A DNA stretch of 64,000 bases. It comes from Rubrivivax sp. GTDB lineage: Bacteria > Pseudomonadota > Gammaproteobacteria > Burkholderiales > Burkholderiaceae_C. Shown here piece after piece: positions 10,321 to 18,551 of the stretch. The DNA lies in contig JAJTDM010000012.1 of assembly GCA_021300575.1 (NCBI GenBank), forward strand, positions 64,311-128,310, given 5' to 3'. The notes below the pieces were generated by a model. The model ran no database searches, had not been told where the DNA came from, and saw only the letters and a list, made by a program, of their open reading frames with translations. Each line of letters begins with the position of its first letter. Position 1 is the stretch's first letter. A program made the position numbers and the translations under genes.

Positions 10321-10404
10321 GCAGCGGTAACCTCGCCGTAACGCCGCGCGGGCCGCGGCGCCGATAATCCGCAACTGCCAGCGCCCCCGTTCGCGCCCCC
10401 GTCA

Positions 10405-11835
10405 ATGACCCGCGCCACCAAGATCGTCGCCACCCTGGGCCCCGCGTCGAGCGACCCCCAGGTGCTGGAGAACCTGCTGCGCGCCGGCGTGGACGTGGTG
10501 CGGCTGAACTTCAGCCACGGCAAGGCGCAGGACCACATCGACCGCGCCACCCTCGTGCGCGAGACCGCCGCCCGCGTGGGCAAACCGGTGGCCCTGATGG
10601 CCGACCTGCAGGGCCCCAAGATCCGCGTGGGCAAGTTCGTGGACGGCAAGGTCATGCTGGTAGGCGGCCAGCCCTTCGTGCTGGATGCGCAGCGCACCGA
10701 GCCGGGTGACCTGGGCGCCGTGGGTCTGGACTACAAGGAACTGCCGCGAGACGTCAAACCCGGCGACAAGCTGCTGCTGAATGACGGCCTGATCGTGCTG
10801 GTGGTCGAGGCCGTGCGCGGCGAGCAGGTGCACACCGTTGTCAAGGTGGGCGGCGAGCTGTCCAACAACAAGGGCATCAACAAGGCCGGCGGCGGCCTCA
10901 CCGCCCCGGCGCTCACCGCGAAGGACATGGAGGACATCAAGACCGCGATGGCCTTCCAGTGCGAGTACCTGGCGGTGAGCTTCCCCAAGAGCGCCACCGA
11001 CATGGAGATGGCGCGCCAGCTCGCCAACGTGGCAGGCGAGGCCTACCGCCACAAGCCCGCCCTGATCGCCAAGATCGAGCGCAGCGAGGCCATCCCGCAG
11101 CTGGAGAACATCCTCAAGGCCAGCGACGGCATCATGGTGGCGCGAGGCGACCTGGCCGTGGAGGTGGGCAATGCGGCCGTGCCGGCGCTGCAGAAACGCA
11201 TGATCCGCATGGCGCGCGAGATGGACAAGGTGGTCATCACCGCCACGCAGATGATGGAGAGCATGATCCTGGCGCCCGTGCCTACGCGCGCCGAGGTGAG
11301 CGACGTGGCCAACGCCGTGCTGGACGGCACGGACGCCGTGATGCTGAGCGCCGAGACCGCGGCCGGCAAGTACCCGGTGGAGACGGTGGAGCAGATGCAC
11401 CTCATCGCCCTGGAGGCCGAGCGCGCCGAGGACGTGCAGCTCGACAGCGACTTCGTCAACAAGCAGTTCGGCCGCATCGACCAGAGCATCGCCATGGGCG
11501 CGCTGTTCACCGCCCACCACCTGGGCTGCAAGGCCATCATCGCGCTGACCGAAAGCGGGTCGACGGCGCTGTGGATGAGCCGTCACAACATCAAGGTGCC
11601 CATCTACGCGCTGACCACCAAGGCGCAGAGCGAGCGCAAGATGGCGCTGTACCGCAACGTGCGCCCCATCCTCATGCCCTCCTTCAGCGACCGCGACCAG
11701 GCCCTGCAGGCCGCCGAGAAGTTGCTGTGCGAGCGCGGCGTGCTGATGCCGGGTGACACCTATGCCATCACCTGCGGCGAGCCCATGGGCTACCCGGGCG
11801 GCACCAACATGCTCAAGGTGTGCCGGGTTGGATGA
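10405..11835 (+). CDS. pyk: Pyruvate kinase
   Basis: Converts PEP and ADP to pyruvate and ATP. 476 aa with the conserved start TKIVATLGPASS, VRLNFSHG, the barrel domain signature IAKIERSEAI, the MVARGDLAVE segment, MMESMI with threonine-rich ITATQM before it, and a C-terminal allosteric domain with LTESGSTA. Length matches type II pyruvate kinases. A GATAAT hexamer 36 nt upstream may be the -10. The 3' end overlaps or abuts the following MFS gene. Confidence 0.97.
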   Translation: MTRATKIVATLGPASSDPQVLENLLRAGVDVVRLNFSHGKAQDHIDRATLVRETAARVGKPVALMADLQGPKIRVGKFVDGKVMLVGGQPFVLDAQRTEPGDLGAVGLDYKELPRDVKPGDKLLLNDGLIVLVVEAVRGEQVHTVVKVGGELSNNKGINKAGGGLTAPALTAKDMEDIKTAMAFQCEYLAVSFPKSATDMEMARQLANVAGEAYRHKPALIAKIERSEAIPQLENILKASDGIMVARGDLAVEVGNAAVPALQKRMIRMAREMDKVVITATQMMESMILAPVPTRAEVSDVANAVLDGTDAVMLSAETAAGKYPVETVEQMHLIALEAERAEDVQLDSDFVNKQFGRIDQSIAMGALFTAHHLGCKAIIALTESGSTALWMSRHNIKVPIYALTTKAQSERKMALYRNVRPILMPSFSDRDQALQAAEKLLCERGVLMPGDTYAITCGEPMGYPGGTNMLKVCRVG

Positions 11836-13087
11836 GGGCGCACGGCGCGCCGAGGCGCCGTCCACCGCCCTGACCCTCAACCTGCTGGCCCAGGTGGCCT
11901 ATGGCCTCCTGGTGATGACGGTGTGCCTGCCGTCCATGCCCGTCTGGGGCGAGTTGTTCGGCCGTCCGCAGGACGAGGTGCAGCTGACCTTCAGCGGCTT
12001 CGTCCTGACCTTCGGCCTGCTGCAGCTGGTCTACGGGCCGCTGTCTGACCGTTACGGCCGCCGGGCCATGATCCTGACCGGTCTGGCGGTGGGCGTGGCA
12101 GGTTCGGTGCTCGCAGCGCTGGCGCAGAGTCTGCCCCTGCTGGTGGCTGCCCGGGTACTGCAGGGCGCAGGCGCCGCTGCCGGCATGGTGGTGGGCCGCG
12201 CGGCCGTGCAGGACCTGTTCCACGGGCCCCAGCGCACGCGGGTGATGGCCTACGTCGGCATGACGCTGGGTCTGTGCCCGCCCACGGGCACCGTGGTCGG
12301 GGGGCAGATCCACGAGGCGCTGGGCTGGCAGGCCAACTTCGTGCTGTCGGCCGGGCTGGGCGTGGTGCTGCTGGCAGCCGCCTGGTGGGGCCTGCCGCGT
12401 CAGGCGCCACAGGCCAGCGGCACGGACCCTGCCCGGTCGGCCCGCGATACGCGGGTGGTGCTCTCGGTACTGGCGGGGATGGGCGACGCCTACGCGCAGT
12501 TGCTGCGCATGCCGTTGTACCTGCTTCACGTGGCCATCCTCGGCCTGACCACGGCCGCCTTCTACATGTTCCTGGCCGCCGCACCGTCGGTGCTGCGCAG
12601 CTACGGCGTCGGCCCCGGCGAGGTGGGCTTCTTCATCATGGTGGTGCCGCTGTCCTACATCCTCGGCAACTTCCTCACCAGCCGACTGGTGCGACGCTGG
12701 GGCGGCCCACGCCTGATGCGCCTGGGCCAGGGCTTCAGCCTCGCGGGTACGGCCCTGATGCTGGCCATGGGCCTGGCGGGCGAGCACTCGCCCTGGGCCT
12801 TCGTGCTGCCCCTGCTGTTGCTGGGTATCGGCCACGGCCTGCTGGTGCCGCCCTGCCTGGTGGCCACCGTCGCACTCGTGCCCACCCTGGCGGGAGCGGC
12901 CTCGGGGCTGGCGGGTGTCACCCAGCAGCTGACCGGGGCCTTGGGCGGCTACCTCGTGGGCTGGGTGTCGCACGTGAACCATGTCGGCCTGGCCGCCCTG
13001 ATGCTGGCGGCCACCGTGCTGGCGTCGCTGGCGCGCTTGGTGGCAGTCAAGCGTGGCGCACCCACCGTACAGGCACCCAGGCCCTGA
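11828..13087 (+). CDS. Bcr/CflA-type MFS drug-resistance transporter
   Basis: Inner-membrane major facilitator with 12 predicted hydrophobic segments in 419 aa. The loop 2-3 motif GPLSDRYGRRAMIL and the antiporter motif in RVLQGAGAAAGMVVGRAAV place it in the DHA1 Bcr/CflA group (proton-driven efflux). The frame is open from within pyk, but no ATG or GTG precedes the first helix outside pyk coding; TTG 11828, overlapping the pyk stop, is the most plausible start and implies coupling to pyk. The start is therefore uncertain. It is followed immediately by an inverted-repeat element. Confidence 0.85.
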   Translation: MDEGARRAEAPSTALTLNLLAQVAYGLLVMTVCLPSMPVWGELFGRPQDEVQLTFSGFVLTFGLLQLVYGPLSDRYGRRAMILTGLAVGVAGSVLAALAQSLPLLVAARVLQGAGAAAGMVVGRAAVQDLFHGPQRTRVMAYVGMTLGLCPPTGTVVGGQIHEALGWQANFVLSAGLGVVLLAAAWWGLPRQAPQASGTDPARSARDTRVVLSVLAGMGDAYAQLLRMPLYLLHVAILGLTTAAFYMFLAAAPSVLRSYGVGPGEVGFFIMVVPLSYILGNFLTSRLVRRWGGPRLMRLGQGFSLAGTALMLAMGLAGEHSPWAFVLPLLLLGIGHGLLVPPCLVATVALVPTLAGAASGLAGVTQQLTGALGGYLVGWVSHVNHVGLAALMLAATVLASLARLVAVKRGAPTVQAPRP

Positions 13088-13247
13088 GAGCTTGTGAAAT
13101 ATCCCCGCACGCCCGCTCGTTCGCCCCAAAAGGCGCCGCTCAGCGTTGCAAATGCTCGCCGTAGCGCGAGCTACGGCTGTGCTTTGCGCCTTGATCGGCA
13201 CCCTTTGGACCGCCCGCTCGGGCGCGCCGGAATACTTCACAAGCTCT
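13087..13247. repeat. Inverted-repeat-bounded element (MITE/REP-like), about 160 bp
   Basis: Terminal inverted repeats AGAGCTTGTGAAATAT (13087-13102) and ATACTTCACAAGCTCT (13232-13247) match at 15 of 16 positions, and similarity continues inward less perfectly for about 20 bp. The centre contains a hairpin with 8-bp arms GCCGTAGC/GCTACGGC around a GCGA loop (13158-13177). No ORF is needed to explain it. It begins at the last base of the MFS stop codon and lies before fba. Non-autonomous miniature element or dispersed palindromic repeat is the likely identity; it may also act as a transcript end for the MFS gene. No second copy was seen in this window. Confidence 0.6.
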
Positions 13248-13398
13248 GAGTTCTCCAGCCTTGCGTGCGGGCAGGCTGTGACTTGTCAGTGTGGCGGCCG
13301 TTTCGCTTCCTAGAATCGGCGCAGTTACAGATCGGTTTCACCTTTCACCATCGCCCTTCCCGTTGCCCTTCGCGTCGACATATCCAGAGGACACGCCC

Positions 13399-14463
13399 AT
13401 GCCACTCGTTTCCATGCGCCAACTGCTCGACCATGCCGCCGAGAACGGCTACGGCATACCGGCCTTCAACGTCAACAACCTGGAGCAGGTGCAGGCCGTG
13501 ATGACGGCGGCCGACGAGGTGGGAGCACCGGTCATCCTGCAGGCCAGTGCCGGGGCGCGCAAGTACGCGGGCGAGCACTTCGTCAAGCACCTGATCGCGG
13601 CGGCTTCCGAGGCCTGGCCGCACATTCCGTTGGTGATGCATCAGGACCACGGCACCAGCCCCAAGGTGTGCGAGGGCGCCATCGGCCTGGGCTTTGGCTC
13701 GGTGATGATGGATGGCTCGCTGATGGAAGACGGCAAGACGCCGGCGAGCTTTGACTACAACGCGGACGTGACCCGCCGCGTGGTGGAGATGGCGCACCGC
13801 GTGGGTGTGACGGTGGAGGGCGAGCTCGGCTGCCTGGGCAACCTGGAGACGGGTGAGGCCGGCGAGGAAGACGGCATCGGTGCCGAGGGCAAGCTCGACC
13901 ACAGCCAGATGCTGACCGACCCCGAAGAAGCCGCGCAGTTCGTCAAGGCCACGCAGCTCGATGCCCTGGCCATCGCCATCGGCACCAGCCACGGCGCGTA
14001 CAAGTTCAGCCGCCCGCCCACGGGCGACATCCTCGCCATTTCGCGCGTCAAGGAAATCCACGCCCGCATACCCAACACACACCTGGTGATGCACGGCTCG
14101 TCGTCGGTGCCGCAGGCCTTGCTGGACGTGATCAACCAGTACGGCGGCAAGATGAAGCAGACCTACGGCGTGCCGATTGCCGAGATCCAGGAAGCCATCA
14201 AGCACGGCGTGCGCAAGATCAACATCGACACCGACATCCGCCTGGCGATGACCGGTGCGGTGCGCAAGTTCCTGGCCGAGAACCCCGACAAGTTCGATGC
14301 CCGCGAGTGGCTCAAGCCCGCCCGCGAGGCCGCCAAGGCGGTGTGCAAGCAGCGCTACCTGGAGTTTGGCTGCGACGGCCAAGCCGGCAAGATCGCCGGC
14401 GAGAGCCTGCAGGTGGTGGCCGCCAAGTACGCCCGCGGCGAGCTGGCGCAGGTGGTGAACTGA
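13399..14463 (+). CDS. fba: Fructose-bisphosphate aldolase, class II
   Basis: Zn-dependent aldolase cleaving fructose-1,6-bisphosphate into DHAP and GAP. 354 aa with [13 protein letters not shown] near the N-terminus, the metal site HQDHG with VMMDGS following, EGELGCLG, and the phosphate-binding GSSSVP and KINIDTDIR segments. This is the long class IIB/CbbA form. The ATG at 13399 fits the family N-terminus. A TAGAAT hexamer (13312-13317) may be the -10, giving a leader of about 80 nt. It ends 10 bp from a convergent toxin gene. Confidence 0.96.
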   Translation: MPLVSMRQLLDHAAENGYGIPAFNVNNLEQVQAVMTAADEVGAPVILQASAGARKYAGEHFVKHLIAAASEAWPHIPLVMHQDHGTSPKVCEGAIGLGFGSVMMDGSLMEDGKTPASFDYNADVTRRVVEMAHRVGVTVEGELGCLGNLETGEAGEEDGIGAEGKLDHSQMLTDPEEAAQFVKATQLDALAIAIGTSHGAYKFSRPPTGDILAISRVKEIHARIPNTHLVMHGSSSVPQALLDVINQYGGKMKQTYGVPIAEIQEAIKHGVRKINIDTDIRLAMTGAVRKFLAENPDKFDAREWLKPAREAAKAVCKQRYLEFGCDGQAGKIAGESLQVVAAKYARGELAQVVN

Positions 14464-14472
14464 CGGAGCAGC

Positions 14473-14901
14473 TCAGCTTGGCAGAGGGAACTGCCACGGG
14501 TTGACCACCTCGACACCCGCAGCTTTGAAGGGGGCCGTGTCCCGGGTGGCCACGGCGCACTCGTGCGTTGCAGCGATAGCTGCGATGTACCCATCGGGTG
14601 TCGGCAGGCCATGACCAGCGGCACGCGCGCTCACCGCTCGGTCTGCGTAGGTACGCGCTGCTGGGATGTCAAAGGCCAGGATTCGGCCAGCGAAGAGCGG
14701 TCCCAGGCCGTCAACCGCCTGGGAGAGCGCCGTCCTGCGCCGACCGGCCGGCATCACCCCGATGCCGAACCAGAGTTCGGCCAGGGTGACGCTGGTCAGG
14801 TGCAAGGTCTCGGCTGGCTGGGCATCCAGCCAAGCCTGCAAAGCCGGATGCGGTTGCGGCTTGAGAGCCTCGGAGATGACGTTGGTGTCCAGGATGATCA
14901 T
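14473..14901 (-). CDS. PIN-domain toxin, VapC/FitB family
   Basis: Putative Mg-dependent ribonuclease toxin of 142 aa. The PIN acidic residues are visible: LDTNVISE near the N-terminus, the Glu in VTLAELWFG, and the PTPDGYIAAIA segment with ATRD near the C-terminus. The start overlaps the stop of the upstream antitoxin gene by ATGA. VapC family toxins usually cut tRNA or rRNA; the target here is unknown. The module lies between fba and purE, two housekeeping genes. Confidence 0.9.
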   Translation of the reverse strand: MIILDTNVISEALKPQPHPALQAWLDAQPAETLHLTSVTLAELWFGIGVMPAGRRRTALSQAVDGLGPLFAGRILAFDIPAARTYADRAVSARAAGHGLPTPDGYIAAIAATHECAVATRDTAPFKAAGVEVVNPWQFPLPS

Positions 14902-15152
14902 TCCAGCCTCATGGGCTGGGCAGGTGTCTTGTCTCGCGCGGACTCCAAGGCCTCCACGTCCTGCTTTGTCAGACCTGCTTGCTGACCCAACTCGGCCAGT
15001 GCGGTGCCCAACCGGAGGCGCTGAGGTGGCTTGACGCTGGCTTCGAGCACGAGACGGACTTCGGCCTCGGTGCTGCGTCCCATCTGCGCCGCTCTCATGC
15101 GCAGGGCTCTGTGCACCTCATCGGGCAGATTTCGGATGGTCAAAGTGGCCAT
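14898..15152 (-). CDS. FitA-like ribbon-helix-helix antitoxin
   Basis: An 84 aa antitoxin. The N-terminal half ([33 protein letters not shown]) is the FitA/Arc-type ribbon-helix-helix DNA-binding fold; the C-terminal part would wrap the PIN toxin. It is the first gene of the pair and probably autorepresses the operon with the toxin. A perfect palindrome CTTGATCAAG lies 8 bp upstream of the start. Confidence 0.88.
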   Translation of the reverse strand: MATLTIRNLPDEVHRALRMRAAQMGRSTEAEVRLVLEASVKPPQRLRLGTALAELGQQAGLTKQDVEALESARDKTPAQPMRLE

Positions 15153-15160
15153 GGGTGAAA

Positions 15161-15192
15161 CTTGATCAAGAAACGAGGACGATCGCTGTCAA
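15161..15192 (-). promoter_or_regulatory. Putative promoter/operator of the fba-purE toxin-antitoxin pair
   Basis: On the minus strand a consensus TTGACA (15192-15187) is followed after 17 nt by a poor -10 (TTGATC) that lies inside the perfect 10-bp palindrome CTTGATCAAG (15161-15170). A palindrome overlapping the -10, just before an RHH antitoxin gene, is the usual layout for autoregulation. The -10 itself is weak, so this is tentative. Confidence 0.4.
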
Positions 15193-15295
15193 CGATTTCA
15201 TTTTGACGTCTTTGACATCATCCTGCAACCACGCCGGGCCGGTTACGGACATGCAGGCCTTACCTGTCGGAGCCGCTGAACGACCGCAGCGCGGT

Positions 15296-15301
15296 GACAA
15301 T
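15296..15301 (+). promoter_or_regulatory. -10-like hexamer GACAAT, 6 nt before purE start
   Basis: GACAAT ends 6 nt before the purE ATG. A GGAG lies only 1 nt before the ATG, too close to act as a normal Shine-Dalgarno, so a leaderless transcript is suggested. No good -35 seen. Confidence 0.4.
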
Positions 15302-15307
15302 CGGAGC

Positions 15308-15826
15308 ATGAACACCAGCGTTGAGACTCCCGCCCGCGTGCCGCTCATCAGCGTCGTGATGGGCTCCTCGAGTGATTGGGACACGTTGCAGCACGCCGTG
15401 ACCGTGTTGCTGGACTTTGGTGTGCAGCACGAGGTGCAGGTGGTGTCGGCCCACCGCATGCCCGACGCCATGTTCCGCTTTGCCGAGACGGCGGCTGGAC
15501 GCGGTGTGCGGGCCATCATCGCTGGGGCCGGCGGCGCGGCCCACCTGCCGGGCATGCTGGCGGCCAAGACCACGGTGCCGGTGCTGGGCGTGCCGGTGGC
15601 CAGCAAGCATCTGCAGGGACTGGACTCGCTGTACTCCATCGTGCAGATGCCCAAGGGCGTGCCGGTGGCCACCTTTGCCATCGGGCAGGCCGGGGCGGCC
15701 AATGCGGCCCTCTTCGCCGTGGCGATGCTTGCGCCTGAAGACCCCGCGCTGCGCGCCAAGCTCGCGGCCTTCCGCGCCGACCAGACGGCCGCCGCCACGG
15801 CCATGACGGCCTCGCTGCCCCGCTGA
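15308..15826 (+). CDS. purE: 5-(carboxyamino)imidazole ribonucleotide mutase
   Basis: Class I PurE, converting N5-CAIR to CAIR in purine synthesis. 172 aa with [23 protein letters not shown] (catalytic His), [15 protein letters not shown] and the [21 protein letters not shown] segment. The frame is open from 15155, but the ATG at 15308 gives the family N-terminus. purK follows 58 bp downstream, its partner in the two-step bacterial route. purC, often adjacent in relatives, is not here. Confidence 0.97.
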   Translation: MNTSVETPARVPLISVVMGSSSDWDTLQHAVTVLLDFGVQHEVQVVSAHRMPDAMFRFAETAAGRGVRAIIAGAGGAAHLPGMLAAKTTVPVLGVPVASKHLQGLDSLYSIVQMPKGVPVATFAIGQAGAANAALFAVAMLAPEDPALRAKLAAFRADQTAAATAMTASLPR

Positions 15827-15884
15827 TGAGGCAGGCCGTGCCTCGACCGATGGATCCTCCTTATGGGACGTCACGGATGAGCTC

Positions 15885-17099
15885 ATGCAGGGGAGTCTTG
15901 AGCCTGTGATGCTGCAACCCTCTGCCCTGCGGCCTGACGGTCAGCCGATGACCCTGGGCGTGCTCGGTGGCGGCCAGCTCGGCCGCATGTTCGTGCACGC
16001 GGCGCAGACGCTGGGTTTTCGCACCGCGGTGCTGGACCCGGACCCTGACAGTCCTGCCGGCCGCGTGTCCCACCTGCACCTGCAGGCGGCCTACACCGAC
16101 GAGGCCGCGCTGGCCGAGATGGCGCAGGCTTGCGACGCCGTGACCACCGAGTTCGAGAACGTGCCAGCGCAGGCGCTGCGCTGGCTGGGTGTACGCCGGC
16201 CCGTGGCGCCGTCGGCCGACGCCGTGGCCACCTGCCAGCACCGGGCGCTGGAGAAGGCGCACTTCACCGCCTGCGGCGTGCCGTGCGTCCCTTACGCTCG
16301 GCTGGAATCGGCAGCCGATCTGGAAGACCTTCTGGGGAAGGACGGTGACGCGCTGTTCCCCGCCATCCTCAAGACCTCCACTCTGGGCTACGACGGCAAG
16401 GGGCAGGTGAGCGTGGCACGCCGCGCCGACCTGGCCGCGGCCTGGGCGAGCCTGCGCGAGGTGCCCTGCCTGCTCGAAAAACGCGTGGCGCTGGCCGCCG
16501 AGCTGAGTGTGGTGGTGGCGCGCGATGCCGCCGGCCGGGTGGTGCACTTGCCAGTCCAACAGAACCTGCACCGCGACGGCATCCTGGCCGTGACCGTGGT
16601 GCCGGCGCCTGACGTACCGGCTGACGTGGCCACGCAAGCGGTGCAGCGGGCCAGCACCGTGGCCGAGTCGCTCGGCTACGTGGGCGTGCTGTGCGTGGAG
16701 TTCTTCCTGCTCGAGGACGGCACGCTGCTGGCCAACGAGATGGCCCCGCGGCCGCACAACTCGGGCCACTGCAGCATCGACGCCTGCGACCTGTCGCAGT
16801 TCGACCTGCAGGTGCGCGCCATGGCCGGGCTGCCGCTGGTGATGCCGCGCCAGCATTCGCCGACGGTCATGCTCAACCTGCTGGGCGACCTGTGGTGGGC
16901 CGGTGACGCGGCCTTACCGGTGACGCCGCCGTGGAGCGAGGTGCTGGCCCTGCCCGGCACGCACCTGCACCTGTACGGCAAGACCGAGCCGCGGCGCGGG
17001 CGCAAGATGGGGCACCTGACGGTGACGGCGGCCACGCCGGCGCAGGCCCGCGCCGTGGCGCTGCAGGCCGCGGCCGTGCTGGGGCTGCCCGCGTTCTGA
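15885..17099 (+). CDS. purK: 5-(carboxyamino)imidazole ribonucleotide synthase
   Basis: ATP-grasp ligase making N5-CAIR from AIR, bicarbonate and ATP. 404 aa: N-terminal LGVLGGGQLGRMF, central ATP-grasp region (ILKTSTLGYDGKGQ; FLLEDGTLLANEMAPRPHNS) and a C-terminal domain with HLYGKTEPRRGRKMGHLTV. Two starts are possible, ATG 15885 and ATG 15909; a GGGAG lies 14 nt before the latter, so the start is not settled. It forms a unit with purE and is followed by tsaC after 5 bp. Confidence 0.95.
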   Translation: MQGSLEPVMLQPSALRPDGQPMTLGVLGGGQLGRMFVHAAQTLGFRTAVLDPDPDSPAGRVSHLHLQAAYTDEAALAEMAQACDAVTTEFENVPAQALRWLGVRRPVAPSADAVATCQHRALEKAHFTACGVPCVPYARLESAADLEDLLGKDGDALFPAILKTSTLGYDGKGQVSVARRADLAAAWASLREVPCLLEKRVALAAELSVVVARDAAGRVVHLPVQQNLHRDGILAVTVVPAPDVPADVATQAVQRASTVAESLGYVGVLCVEFFLLEDGTLLANEMAPRPHNSGHCSIDACDLSQFDLQVRAMAGLPLVMPRQHSPTVMLNLLGDLWWAGDAALPVTPPWSEVLALPGTHLHLYGKTEPRRGRKMGHLTVTAATPAQARAVALQAAAVLGLPAF

Positions 17100-17104
17100 G
17101 CGCC

Positions 17105-18145
17105 ATGCCGCTGCTCTCCGGTCAAGATCCTCAAGCCCTGGCACAGGCCACGCAGCTGCTGGCCGATGGCGGGTTGCTCGCCTTCCCCACCGAGACCGTC
17201 TACGGCCTGGGCGCACGGGCCGATGACGACGCTGCGGCGGCGCAGATCTTCGCCGCCAAGGGCCGCCCGGCGGACCACCCGCTGATCGTGCACGTCACCG
17301 ATGCCTCCGCAGCGCAAGCCTTCGCCGCCACCTGGCCTGCGGCAGCGCAGGTGCTGGCGCAGCACTTCTGGCCCGGCCCGCTGACGCTGATCGTGCCGCG
17401 CCGGCCCGGCGTGGGCACGGCGGCCGCGGGCGGGCACGCCACCATCGGCCTGCGCTGCCCGGACCATCCGGTCGCCCTGGACCTGCTGGCACGTGCCCGA
17501 GCCCTGGGGGTGCTGGGCGTGGCCGGACCCAGCGCCAACCGCTTCGGCCGGGTCAGCCCGACCACGGCGGCGCACGTGGTCGACGAATTCGGGCCTGACC
17601 TGCCGGTGCTGGACGGCGGTGCCTGCCGCGAGGGCATCGAGTCCACCATCATCGACTGCACCAGAGCCCACCCCGCCCTGCTGCGCCCGGGCACCACGCC
17701 GCGCGCCGCCATCGAGGCGGTGCTCATGCAGGCGCTCGGGGCGCCACTGATGGAGCGAGACGAGGCCTCCCCCAAAGCGTCGGGCACGCTGGCCTCGCAT
17801 TACGCACCCGATGCCGTGGTCAGCCTGCTGTCGGCTGAGGAGCTGGCACGGCGTCTGGCAACCTTCGTGGCCGACAGCCCGCAGGGTGAAGGTCTTGCGC
17901 AGACCCCTGCAGCCGCCGTTGTGGGCGTGTATATCGGGGTGTATTCGCCCGCCGCGCCGCCCGCCCAAGCTGGGGTTCTCCATCGCACCATGCCCGCCCA
18001 CCCCGCGCAAGTGGCACACGAGTTGTTCGCCGTGCTGCGCCAGTTCGATGCCCACGGGGTGCGCCAGATCTGGGTGCAGACGCTGCCCGAAGGCCCGGAA
18101 TGGGATGCGGTGCGTGACCGCCTGCTGCGCGCTGCCACCCGTTGA
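17105..18145 (+). CDS. tsaC: L-threonylcarbamoyladenylate synthase (Sua5-type)
   Basis: Makes threonylcarbamoyl-AMP from Thr, bicarbonate and ATP, the first step of tRNA t6A synthesis. 346 aa: the YrdC/SUA5 domain fills about residues 10-205 (FPTETVYGLGARADDD, KGRPADHPLIVHV, PSANRFGRVSPTTA), and a Sua5-specific C-terminal domain follows (HYAPDAVVSLL onward). This makes it the long Sua5 form, not the short E. coli TsaC. Together with tsaB about 2 kb away it gives two genes of the t6A pathway. It follows purK by 5 bp. Confidence 0.93.
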   Translation: MPLLSGQDPQALAQATQLLADGGLLAFPTETVYGLGARADDDAAAAQIFAAKGRPADHPLIVHVTDASAAQAFAATWPAAAQVLAQHFWPGPLTLIVPRRPGVGTAAAGGHATIGLRCPDHPVALDLLARARALGVLGVAGPSANRFGRVSPTTAAHVVDEFGPDLPVLDGGACREGIESTIIDCTRAHPALLRPGTTPRAAIEAVLMQALGAPLMERDEASPKASGTLASHYAPDAVVSLLSAEELARRLATFVADSPQGEGLAQTPAAAVVGVYIGVYSPAAPPAQAGVLHRTMPAHPAQVAHELFAVLRQFDAHGVRQIWVQTLPEGPEWDAVRDRLLRAATR

Positions 18146-18204
18146 TCCGGTCGGTGCGGGCTCTCGTCCCGAGCGCCGTGCACGTGCGTGGGGCTGGAGA
18201 GAGC

Positions 18205-18230
18205 CTGAGCACTGCCCCCCGCGTGCTCAG
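18205..18230. terminator. Hairpin between convergent tsaC and SemiSWEET genes
   Basis: Perfect 8-bp arms CTGAGCAC and GTGCTCAG separated by a C-rich 10-nt loop, in the gap between two convergent genes. No U-tract follows on either strand, so it is at best a weak or factor-assisted terminator. Confidence 0.3.
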
Positions 18231-18266
18231 CTCCACTGAGGACCCCTGAGCACCCGTTATCACCTC

Positions 18267-18551
18267 TCAGCGTCTTCTTCCTGCTCTCTCCACCACCAGC
18301 TTGGTGATCAGGATGGTGGACGCCAGCGCCAGGGTGACGGCGTTGGCCAGGATGATGGGCCAGGCCCCCAGGCTCAGGCCGTAGACGAACCACAGGCCCA
18401 CGCCCAGCGTGAAGCTGGCGTACATGCCGCTGGAGATGCCGCTCACATCACGGGTGCGCAGGGTGAGCACGGCCTGCGGGACGAAGGAGCAGGTGGTCAG
18501 CACGGCCGCGGCGTAGCCGATCCACTCGAAGAGTTCAGGTGAGGCGGGCAT
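18267..18551 (-). CDS. SemiSWEET-type PQ-loop transporter
   Basis: A 94 aa membrane protein with three hydrophobic helices and the PQ-loop motif CSFVPQAVLTLRTRDVSGIS, which defines SemiSWEET sugar transporters (they work as dimers of a 3-helix unit). The ATG at 18551 is chosen because it overlaps the dacB stop (TGATG), implying translational coupling; an in-frame start at 18572 lies inside dacB. Substrate is unknown; sugars are likely from the family. Confidence 0.85.
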   Translation of the reverse strand: MPASPELFEWIGYAAAVLTTCSFVPQAVLTLRTRDVSGISSGMYASFTLGVGLWFVYGLSLGAWPIILANAVTLALASTILITKLVVERAGRRR

